Part shown: one piece after another, positions 1 through 7,397 of the stretch | How the letters are laid out: every line of letters starts with the position of its first letter | Position numbering within the stretch: position 1 is the stretch's first letter | NCBI GenBank assembly: GCA_028698975.1 | Contig: JAQVVK010000003.1 | Span: forward strand, 1-27,139 | Direction of reading: 5' to 3' | DNA: 27,139 bases | From: Victivallaceae bacterium | GTDB taxonomy: Bacteria > Verrucomicrobiota > Lentisphaeria > Victivallales > Victivallaceae | Position numbers and translations under genes: made by a program | Notes under the pieces: generated by a model | What the model saw: the letters and a program-made list of their open reading frames with translations, nothing else | What the model was told of the DNA's origin: nothing | Databases searched by the model: none

Positions 1-1388
1 CGCTCAACATGGCCGCCGTCAATGTCGTAGTTGCCGTTGATGTTGTGAATGGTCACATCGTATGCTTCGGCACCGGATGCGACATTGCTGTAACCATTGA
101 AGATTTCCGTACCGGATGCGACGCCGCCATTTTTCACATATTGCTCGCCGCCCGACATTACCGTGTTATATGCCGTGCCGTTCACATTTTGGACACCGCC
201 AAAGAGCGTTGTGCCGGAAGCGACGCAACCGCTATTGACATTTTGTTCGCCGCCGGATATGACCGTATTATTGGCCACCGCACCGTCGAGCACATATTCC
301 CTGCCGGAATAAATGGTGACCGCACCCAAACTGCCGAGCGTTTTTTCCACCCAGAGATCACCTCCGGCGATCTTGACATCGGAAACGGCGGTGGCGCGCC
401 CCGTCCAGAGAGTGCCGCCGGTCTGTATAGTAACATTATCCAGCGTACCGCCTTGTACGAAGTCGACAACACCGCCGTTGGCGATGGTCAGGCCGGAAAC
501 GTAGCCTTCGCCGTTGAGTTTTACCGACGCATTGGTGGTGAGCCGCTCTACATGGCCGCCGTCAATGTCGTAGTTGCCGTTGATGCTGTAAACCGTTACA
601 TCATAAGCCTCGGCGCCGGATGTGACATGGCTGTAACCATTGTGGATCACCATGCCGGAAACCGTACCGCCGCTCTTTACATACTGCTGGCCGCCCGACA
701 TAACGGTGTTTTTGGCAACGCCGTATACTTCCATGATGCCGCCCGACATGACAGTGCCGTCAACTTCCGCGCCTCCGCCAACATATTCAGTACCGTTGTA
801 GATGGTGACGTCGCTGAGGCTTCCGCCGGTCTGCTCAACCCAAACCTGACCGCCGTTGAGCTTCACTTTGGAGATAGCGGTGCTGCGCCCCGTCCAGAGC
901 GTACCTCCGCCCAACACGGTAATATCTTCGATCGTGCCGCCCTGCCAGAACTTCGCAACACCGGCGTTGTAAAGGGTCATGCTTGAGACGACACCGTTGC
1001 CGTCGAGCTGCACCTCGGCATTGCTGGCAACCAGATTTTCCACATAGCCGGTAATATCATAATTGCCGGTATTCTTGTGAATCGTTACATTGTAGGCTTT
1101 GCCGCCGGCTTCGACTTTGCCGTAGCCGTCGAAAATCTCCAGCCCGGAAGCGACCGCTCCGGCGGAGACTTTCATCTCGCCGCCATTCATCGTGGTGTCA
1201 ACGATTTCGCCGTTTATGGCATTGACCACACCGCCGGAAATGACGGTGTCTTTCATATAGGCGGTGTCATAATCAAGATTGACGGTGCCGTTGACTGTTG
1301 TGGTGTAGGCTGATCCCTGAACGAGGACAGTCTCCGTTGATTCCGCTGTCTGGTTGTAGACGGATGTGTTTGGGGCTACATTGTTCAT
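1..1388 (-). CDS. AIDA-like repeat surface protein, 3' end beyond window
   Basis: Reading the minus strand from an ATG at 1388 gives 462 codons without a stop, so the gene is cut by the left edge. The start is supported by a GGAGG Shine-Dalgarno (complement of 1397-1401) eight bases upstream. The product is made of short repeats such as TVMSGGQQYVKSGGTVSGM and TLFGGVQNVNGTAYNTVMSG, the SGG-x-Q-x-V-x-SGG-x-A-SGT pattern of AIDA-type autotransporter passengers, which are expected to fold as a right-handed beta-helix. A larger module containing NYDI-x-G and LWTGR recurs about every 164-181 residues. The N-terminus (MNNVAPNTSVYNQTAEST) has no hydrophobic stretch and so no recognisable Sec signal peptide. 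The C-terminus, where a beta-barrel or other secretion module would sit, lies outside the window. Surface localisation and an adhesin role are inferences from the repeat family. Confidence 0.85.
   Translation of the reverse strand, partial: MNNVAPNTSVYNQTAESTETVLVQGSAYTTTVNGTVNLDYDTAYMKDTVISGGVVNAINGEIVDTTMNGGEMKVSAGAVASGLEIFDGYGKVEAGGKAYNVTIHKNTGNYDITGYVENLVASNAEVQLDGNGVVSSMTLYNAGVAKFWQGGTIEDITVLGGGTLWTGRSTAISKVKLNGGQVWVEQTGGSLSDVTIYNGTEYVGGGAEVDGTVMSGGIMEVYGVAKNTVMSGGQQYVKSGGTVSGMVIHNGYSHVTSGAEAYDVTVYSINGNYDIDGGHVERLTTNASVKLNGEGYVSGLTIANGGVVDFVQGGTLDNVTIQTGGTLWTGRATAVSDVKIAGGDLWVEKTLGSLGAVTIYSGREYVLDGAVANNTVISGGEQNVNSGCVASGTTLFGGVQNVNGTAYNTVMSGGEQYVKNGGVASGTEIFNGYSNVASGAEAYDVTIHNINGNYDIDGGHVE
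8..585 (-). repeat. Long-period direct repeat inside the AIDA-like gene
   Basis: A 35-base stretch at 8-42 recurs exactly at 551-585, offset 543 bases (181 codons, in frame). Similarity continues into the flanks. A diverged third copy lies near 1043-1075, 492 bases (164 codons) further. The modules encode NYDI-D-G-G-H-V-E-R-L and then a block ending in LWTGR. These are coding repeats, not an insertion element. The unequal spacing shows that the number of short repeats per module varies. Confidence 0.8.
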
Positions 1389-1541
1389 CTTTTAAACCTC
1401 CATATTAGAAAACAATAATTAAATAACCAATTCGGCAATTCAATAATTTATTTTTTCACCCCTTGCGATTTGTTTTTGTTAGCTATTGAATTTTGAAGTT
1501 TCTTGCTACAACAATAAATTATGGGTAATAACAAACTATTT

Positions 1542-1584
1542 TGGTATCTTTTTAATACCATAGTGCCAAAATTGCAAAAGTCAA
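1542..1584 (-). promoter_or_regulatory. Candidate promoter with operator-like palindrome for the AIDA-like gene
   Basis: On the minus strand TTGACT (1584-1579) is followed after 16 bases by TATGGT (1562-1557), a plausible sigma-70 pair in an AT-rich stretch. It would give a leader of roughly 160 bases. A perfect inverted repeat TGGTAT-N7-ATACCA (1542-1560) overlaps the -10 and the start-site region, where a repressor would be expected to bind. The -10 match is only 4/6. No regulator is encoded beside it. Confidence 0.4.
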
Positions 1585-1713
1585 GCGACAATATAAAAAA
1601 ATCGTTTCATATTTGCGCGTCAAGGTTTACCGTTGGATGCACAGGCCGTTCGGTTTTAATGGTCGGTTGTGTAAAAACCGATTTTCCTATTTAGCCGCTC
1701 TTGCCTAACCGAC

Positions 1714-1806
1714 TATAATAATATTGTTTCATCTGTTCGCGGCAGATGCAGGCAAGCCCCAAGTCGGCGGCTGGCGGTATCGCGACCGGCCGCCAAGGAT
1801 ACCGGT
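1714..1806 (+). other. Gene-free stretch with nested hairpins, possible structured RNA
   Basis: The 503-base gap 1389-1891 contains no credible gene. On the plus strand a TATAAT (1714-1719), without a good -35, precedes a hairpin CATCTG/CAGATG (1730-1748). It is followed by a nine-pair stem 1766-1774 with 1786-1794 (one G-U). The loop of that stem, CGGTATC (1775-1781), is complementary to GATACCG (1798-1804), so two alternative pairings compete. This could be a small RNA ended by the hairpin at 1832-1864, or simply intergenic palindromic sequence. Confidence 0.25.
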
Positions 1807-1824
1807 TTGATGCGGTTTGTGCAT

Positions 1825-1864
1825 AAAAAACGCGCCCCGACTTCCAAGCTGGAAATCGGGGCGC
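1825..1864 (-). terminator. Intrinsic terminator of gdhA
   Basis: Read on the minus strand, GCGCCCCGA and TCGGGGCGC (1864-1856 and 1840-1832) form a nine-pair GC stem. It is extended by GGAA/TTCC pairing around a short loop and followed by a T run (complement of AAAAAA 1825-1830). It lies 28 bases beyond the gdhA stop. This is a textbook rho-independent terminator. Confidence 0.93.
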
Positions 1865-1891
1865 AGCTTTATTCTAACGGTCGGGCCTTGA

Positions 1892-3235
<1,344 letters not shown>

Positions 3236-3294
3236 AAATTATTCCTTTGTTTTGGTTGGGAACACGATCGATTTCTGAACTGTCAAACCTTGCA

Positions 3295-3310
3295 AGCAAA
3301 TCTTGTGCCA
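3295..3310 (-). promoter_or_regulatory. Sigma-54 (RpoN) promoter of gdhA
   Basis: The minus strand reads TGGCAC-AAGAT-TTGCT (3310-3295). The -24 GG and -12 GC are separated by exactly ten bases, and both boxes match the consensus TGGCAC-N5-TTGCW fully. Transcription would start about 12 bases downstream, near 3283, leaving a leader of about 48 bases to the gdhA ATG. Sigma-54 control of a nitrogen-assimilation gene fits known biology. Confidence 0.85.
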
Positions 3311-3385
3311 ACTTTATTTTGTTATTGTCATAAATGCAGTTACACCGACGTGCCCGGCGGAAAGGCTTTCTGCTCCGCAAGAATC

Positions 3386-3419
3386 GTAACAATATTGTAA
3401 CTTGAAGTAAAAAGATTAC
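3386..3419 (-). promoter_or_regulatory. Candidate enhancer-binding sites upstream of the gdhA sigma-54 promoter
   Basis: The near-palindrome GTAACAATATTGTAAC (3386-3401, perfect ACAATATTGT core) and a second inverted repeat GTAA-N5-TTAC (3407-3419) sit in tandem about 75-110 bases upstream of the -24 element. That is the usual distance for sigma-54 activator sites. The motif does not resemble the classical NtrC site TGCACCA-N5-TGGTGCA, so the activator is unknown. Confidence 0.4.
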
Positions 3420-3464
3420 AAATATGTATTTAAATTGTCGAATGGCGAGGTTCAGGCGGGCTGC

Positions 3465-3481
3465 CACCGTCAGTCACGGTG
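3465..3481. other. Hairpin in the gdhA/fusion-gene divergent region
   Basis: CACCGT-CAGTC-ACGGTG forms a perfect six-pair stem. It lies upstream of the likely promoter of the plus-strand gene and beyond the enhancer-like sites of gdhA, so it could be another protein-binding palindrome. The rest of 3236-3629 holds the regulatory sites listed and no convincing gene. I see no SAM or SAH riboswitch signature before the methionine gene. Confidence 0.25.
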
Positions 3482-3567
3482 ATAATCTTACAAAAATGTA
3501 TGTTATGGACGGTCGGCCTCTCCGCCGGATCGGACCGGTCAACCCGGTGTTTTTAATGCACAAAGAC

Positions 3568-3596
3568 TTGATAAGCGGGCGTAGACGTGCTATTTT
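3568..3596 (+). promoter_or_regulatory. Candidate sigma-70 promoter of the methionine/pheA operon
   Basis: TTGATA (3568-3573) and TATTTT (3591-3596) are separated by 17 bases. The predicted start is near 3603, about 27 bases before the ATG at 3630. The -35 matches 5/6 and the -10 matches 4/6. Confidence 0.45.
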
Positions 3597-3629
3597 ATTG
3601 GCGGTCAATCAAATCGAAATGGGATTCGG

Positions 3630-5462
3630 ATGAATAAACTGCGCAGCAAACTGGCCGAGGGACTGGTCGTTTTTGACGGAGCCATCGGCACCGAAATCTA
3701 CAAACGCAATTATTTTCTTAACGCCTCGTACGAGCAATTGTCTCTTACCGCTCCGGCGGTGATACTCGACATTCACCGTCGTTATGTCGAGGCGGGAGCG
3801 GATGTGCTAACCACCAACACCTTCAACGCCAATGCCCGGCGTCTGGCCAAATTCGGCCTGGCCGATCAGGTCGAGGCGATCAACCGGGCCGGGGTGGAGC
3901 TGGCGCGCCGCGCCGCCGGAGATGCCGACATCATGGTGGCGGCGTCGGTCGGGCCGGTCGGAGAGCCGGAGTCGCCCGCCGACACGACTTCCCGCGCCCA
4001 ACTTCTCAAGCAGCAGATCGCCGCGCTTAAAGAGGCGGATTTTATTATTTTCGAAAGTTTGCGCAGCGGCGTCGATTTGCGCGCCGCACTCGACGCGGTG
4101 CGTGAATTTCCCGATCTCGAATATGTGTTGAGCTTTGCCTTTGACGCGCATTGCATCGACTGCGGCGCACAGGCCATGGACGAGGCGATGCGGCTGCTCT
4201 CGACTTTTCCCGGCACGGCGCCCGCCGCGCTCGGGCTTAACTGCGGCGGCGGGCCGGAAGCCACCCTTGATGAACTTGAGCTTCTGACTAAAAAGACCGA
4301 TCTGCCGGTCATCGTACAGCCTAACGCCGGTTCGCCGCGGGTGGTTGACGGGCGCACCCTTTATATGACCAGTGCGGAGTATTTCAGCACTTATGCCAAG
4401 CGTTACGCCATGCTGGGGGCCGCCGGTATCGGCGGCTGCTGCGGCATTGGGCCGGATCATATCGAGGAACTGGCCCGTTCGGTCAGGCCGATCGCGCGTG
4501 CCGAAAAGCGCGGCATACCCGCGGTCGAGGTCAAGGCGGAACATCTGCGCGACGAAATCCCGCTGGGCGAGCGTTCGCTGCTCGGCCGCAAACTCGCTCA
4601 CCGCGAGTGGATCGAGCTGGTCGAGCTTACGCCGCCTCGCGGCTTCGACCTGCGCTCTACCGTGTCGGGGGCCCGCAAATGTCTTGACGCAAGGATTGAC
4701 GGGCTGAATCTGCCCGACGGCCCGCGTGCCAGCTCGCGCATGTCTTCTCTCGCCGCCGCCATCGCCATCAAACAGCATGCCGGCATCGAAACGATTTTGC
4801 ATTGCTGCTGCCGCGACCGCAGTTTGATCGGTTTGCAGGCCGAACTTCTGGGGTGTGCCGGCATGGGCATAAACAATGTGCTTTTCATTACCGGCGACCC
4901 GCCGAAACTAGGTGATTACCCGTTCAGCTCCGGGGTGTTTGACACCGATTCAATCGGTTTGGTCAAGATACAAAAACGCATGAATCAAGGCATTGATCTC
5001 GGCGGCAAGCAGCTCAACGACGTCACCCGCACCGTGATCGGCGTCGGAGCCGACCCCAACGCGATTGACCTTGAGCGTGAATATCGCCGCACCTGCGAAA
5101 AAGTCGAAGCCGGAGCGGAATTTATCATCACCCAGCCGGTTTTTGCGACGGAGGCGCTGTTTGCGTTTCTTGACCGTATCGAGCATCTCAAAACGCCGGT
5201 GATCGCCGGTATCTGGCCGCTTACCGGGTTGCGCAATGCTGAATTTATGCGTACCGAGGTGCCGGGGGTCGTGGTGCCGGACGAGGTCATGCGCCGCATG
5301 GCCGAGCACGAGAGCCGCGAGGCTCAAGGCGAAGTCGGTATTGCCATTGCCGCCGAAAACATTGTCGCGGTGCGCGACCGTGTGGCGGGGGTGGATGTCA
5401 GTGCGCCGCTTGGCAAGGTTGATGTCGCGTTGGAAGTATTGAACCGGGCGCGCCGCGCCTGA
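3630..5462 (+). CDS. Bifunctional homocysteine S-methyltransferase / 5,10-methylenetetrahydrofolate reductase
   Basis: This is a 610-residue fusion of the YitJ type. Residues about 1-290 form the homocysteine S-methyltransferase barrel: it starts FDGAIGTE, has TNTFNANA at 62-69, and carries the zinc cysteines C205 (LGLNCGGG) and C270/C271 (GGCCGIGPDHI). Residues about 315-610 form the FAD-dependent methylenetetrahydrofolate reductase barrel, with ITGDPPKLGDYP at 420-431 and AEFIITQPVF further on. The protein should reduce methylene-THF to methyl-THF and methylate homocysteine to methionine. There is no cobalamin-binding domain, so the direct methyl donor is not obvious from sequence. The ribosome site is weak. 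pheA follows 13 bases downstream, in an apparent operon. The single-chain fusion keeps both zinc and folate domains intact. Confidence 0.93.
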   Translation: MNKLRSKLAEGLVVFDGAIGTEIYKRNYFLNASYEQLSLTAPAVILDIHRRYVEAGADVLTTNTFNANARRLAKFGLADQVEAINRAGVELARRAAGDADIMVAASVGPVGEPESPADTTSRAQLLKQQIAALKEADFIIFESLRSGVDLRAALDAVREFPDLEYVLSFAFDAHCIDCGAQAMDEAMRLLSTFPGTAPAALGLNCGGGPEATLDELELLTKKTDLPVIVQPNAGSPRVVDGRTLYMTSAEYFSTYAKRYAMLGAAGIGGCCGIGPDHIEELARSVRPIARAEKRGIPAVEVKAEHLRDEIPLGERSLLGRKLAHREWIELVELTPPRGFDLRSTVSGARKCLDARIDGLNLPDGPRASSRMSSLAAAIAIKQHAGIETILHCCCRDRSLIGLQAELLGCAGMGINNVLFITGDPPKLGDYPFSSGVFDTDSIGLVKIQKRMNQGIDLGGKQLNDVTRTVIGVGADPNAIDLEREYRRTCEKVEAGAEFIITQPVFATEALFAFLDRIEHLKTPVIAGIWPLTGLRNAEFMRTEVPGVVVPDEVMRRMAEHESREAQGEVGIAIAAENIVAVRDRVAGVDVSAPLGKVDVALEVLNRARRA

Positions 5463-5475
5463 GAAAGAGCTTAAT

Positions 5476-6540
5476 ATGCCAATTGATGAATTCAGAGCCA
5501 AAATAGACCGCCTTGACGCCCGTATTGTCGAATTGCTCAACGAACGCAGTGCTTTGGTTATGGAGATCGGCAAGATCAAACGGGCCGAAAAAGCCCCGAT
5601 CTATGTGCCGGAGCGCGAGCGCATGTTGCTGGATAAGCTCGAAAAGCTCAACGCCGGCGGTTTGCTTGACCGCGATTCCCTGCTTGCCATCTACCGTGAG
5701 ATCATGTCGGCGGCGATCAAACTTGAGAAACCTTTGGCGATCGCCTTTTTGGGGCCGAACGGCACATTTTCGCATCAGGCGGTGATCGAAAAGTTTGGTC
5801 ACGGCGTGACGCTGCTGCCGCAGCGCAGCATAGCCGACGTCTTCCGTTCGGTTGAAAACGGGCGGGCCGACTACGGCATGGTGCCGGTCGAAAACACCAC
5901 GGAGGGGGTGGTCAATCAAACCCTTGACGCGCTGATGAATTCCGGTGTGGGCATTGTGGCCGAGCATGAACTTCCGGTGCGGCTCATCCTTTACGGTACC
6001 GGCCGGATCGAGGATGTGCGCTGTGTTTACAGTCACCCGCAGCCTTTCGGCCAATGTCGGGAATATCTTACTTCGCGGCTGCCCGGGGCGTCGCAGATCG
6101 AGGTGACCAGCACCGCCCGAGCCATGGAGTTGGCCGGTCGGGACAGTGATTCGGCGGCCATCGCCGGAAAGTTGGCGGGCGAACTCACCCCGCTGCCGGT
6201 TCTGGCGGAAAATATTGGCGACAATCCGCGCAACATAACGAGGTTTGCGGTAATCGGTACGCAGACCGGTGCGCCCTCCGGCAACGACAAGACCAGTTTG
6301 TGCTTCTCTCTGCACGACCGCTCCGGTGCGCTTTACGACGCGCTGAGGCCGTTTCGCAATCACGATATTTCGATGACGCTTATCGAGAGCCGTCCGCTCA
6401 AAAGCGGCAGTTGGGAGTATTGCTTCTTTGTGGACATCCTCGGTCATCGCGATGACCCGGCGGTGGCCGCCGCGTGCAAGGAGTTGGAGAGCGATTGCGC
6501 GTTCTTCAAGATTTTTGGGAGTTATCCGCGCAGTCTTTGA
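5476..6540 (+). CDS. pheA: Bifunctional chorismate mutase / prephenate dehydratase (P-protein)
   Basis: The enzyme converts chorismate to prephenate and then phenylpyruvate, the committed steps to phenylalanine. Residues 1-85 are an AroQ-type helical chorismate mutase (IDRLDARIVELLNERS, then a KIKRAEKAPIYVPERE-type stretch). Residues about 87-265 are prephenate dehydratase (AFLGPNGTFSHQA; catalytic-region TRF at 255-257). Residues about 272-354 are an ACT domain containing ESRP at 304-307, the motif linked to phenylalanine binding, so feedback inhibition is expected. The length of 354 is normal for this fused form. It is the second gene of the operon starting at 3630, and its last 35 bases overlap the convergent acetyltransferase gene. 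Confidence 0.96.
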   Translation: MPIDEFRAKIDRLDARIVELLNERSALVMEIGKIKRAEKAPIYVPERERMLLDKLEKLNAGGLLDRDSLLAIYREIMSAAIKLEKPLAIAFLGPNGTFSHQAVIEKFGHGVTLLPQRSIADVFRSVENGRADYGMVPVENTTEGVVNQTLDALMNSGVGIVAEHELPVRLILYGTGRIEDVRCVYSHPQPFGQCREYLTSRLPGASQIEVTSTARAMELAGRDSDSAAIAGKLAGELTPLPVLAENIGDNPRNITRFAVIGTQTGAPSGNDKTSLCFSLHDRSGALYDALRPFRNHDISMTLIESRPLKSGSWEYCFFVDILGHRDDPAVAAACKELESDCAFFKIFGSYPRSL

Positions 6541-6943
6541 CCGCGAACTTCCAGAGCGTGAAGCCGTTTTGCGCCTGAAACCCGAGTTCGCGGTAGAAAT
6601 TCCCGGTGCCGGGTTCGCCGACCAGAGCGATCCAGTCGATGCCGGCTTTTTGCAGCTGGTCGGCCACCAGTCTGACCAAATGCCCGCCAATGCCGCGATG
6701 ACGGTATGACGGCAATACCGCCACATCCTGAATATATGCGTCGGATACGCCGTCGGAAATGGCGCGCGCCATGCCGACTATGACGCCGTCGTCTTCGGCT
6801 ACGGCGAATACCGTGGAGCCGGAAACGGCTCCGCCGATAAAGGCCGCCGGTTCGTTTTCGCCGATCCAGCCGGCCGTGCGGTAAAGCTGCGCCAGCATGG
6901 CGCATTCGGTGGTGGCGGCGGATTTGATGATACGGTAGTTCAT
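6506..6943 (-). CDS. GNAT family N-acetyltransferase
   Basis: The 145-residue protein has the GNAT fold core. AVLPSYRHRGIGGHLVRLV (around residues 75-93) contains the acetyl-CoA pyrophosphate-binding R-x-x-G-x-G/A motif, and NFYRELGF near residue 115 is the family's usual late motif. The substrate cannot be predicted. The start ATG at 6943 has no clear Shine-Dalgarno; a possible promoter (TTGAAA 6978-6973, TATTTT 6956-6951) would place the transcript start on or next to the ATG. The gene faces pheA and the two overlap by 35 bases at their 3' ends. A longer reading frame on the same strand in another phase lacks these motifs. Confidence 0.9.
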   Translation of the reverse strand: MNYRIIKSAATTECAMLAQLYRTAGWIGENEPAAFIGGAVSGSTVFAVAEDDGVIVGMARAISDGVSDAYIQDVAVLPSYRHRGIGGHLVRLVADQLQKAGIDWIALVGEPGTGNFYRELGFQAQNGFTLWKFAVKDCADNSQKS

Positions 6944-6950
6944 ATCTTCG

Positions 6951-7014
6951 AAAATACACCGATACGGCGTTTTTTCAAGTTGTATTTGTAAAAATCGACC
7001 GGCAATTCTATATT
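6951..7014. promoter_or_regulatory. Divergent promoter pair, possibly leaderless in both directions
   Basis: Plus strand: TTGTAA (6986-6991), 17 bases, TATATT (7009-7014), with the ATG of the small gene only eight bases after the -10. Minus strand: TTGAAA (6978-6973), 16 bases, TATTTT (6956-6951), with the acetyltransferase ATG seven bases after the -10. Neither gene has a convincing ribosome site, which fits leaderless transcripts. Confidence 0.4.
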
Positions 7015-7022
7015 ATGACATC

Positions 7023-7397
7023 ATGAAATCAAAAAATTCGACATCAAATTATCCGACGGCTGGCGCGGAGTTGCAGGAAATTCCGCTTGAGCGCGGCGGC
7101 GGCGTTGTCCGTGTCGCGTCGGGCGAACCTCGCTTGTATCGTCTGCCCCGGAGCGGATATGCGTCGGCGCGGGGGCGGTTGGTCGTGCACGGCGAAGCTC
7201 CGGCGCGGGTTTTTATCGTAAACCAAAGTGATACATGCGTCGAATTCTATCTTATGCCGGAGGAGCCGGCGGAGTTCACCATGCCGTCGCCGGGCGGCGT
7301 TTTCGGGTTCAACGTGGTGCCGTCCGATGCCGACGCTACGGTCGAATTGCTTGAAATGGAGCTTATCCCAGACGGAAATCCGCGCCAAGACGGATAA
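7023..7397 (+). CDS. Small hypothetical protein
   Basis: I do not recognise the family of this 124-residue product. Codon composition resembles real genes here (G/C-rich third positions after the first ten codons). The composition suggests a small beta-rich soluble protein, with alternating hydrophobics such as ARVFIVNQSDTCVEFYLMP and VFGFNVVPSDADATVELLEM, no signal peptide and no membrane segment. The first ten residues are Lys/Ser/Asn-rich. The ATG has no Shine-Dalgarno, but a promoter-like pair ends eight bases before it. Its last 35 bases overlap the 3' end of convergent aroA. It could be a beta-sandwich or a small-ligand binding domain; that is a guess from composition only. Confidence 0.6.
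   Translation: MKSKNSTSNYPTAGAELQEIPLERGGGVVRVASGEPRLYRLPRSGYASARGRLVVHGEAPARVFIVNQSDTCVEFYLMPEEPAEFTMPSPGGVFGFNVVPSDADATVELLEMELIPDGNPRQDG

Noticed and set aside
9..986. A 325-codon plus-strand open frame over the left repeat gene
   Set aside because: Its internal repetition simply mirrors the AIDA repeats of the minus strand. The minus-strand frame has the ribosome site and the family match.
3468..3629. A SAM or SAH riboswitch before the methionine gene
   Set aside because: Hairpins are present but I find none of the conserved core sequences, and most of the region lies upstream of the likely promoter.
3424..3633. A 69-codon plus-strand frame ending at the start of the methionine fusion gene
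   Set aside because: No ribosome site, no family resemblance, and it lies over the predicted promoter and regulatory sites.
5398..6726. A 442-codon minus-strand frame opposite pheA extending into the acetyltransferase gene
   Set aside because: Only the other minus-strand phase (6506-6943) carries the GNAT motifs; the rest is antisense of pheA.
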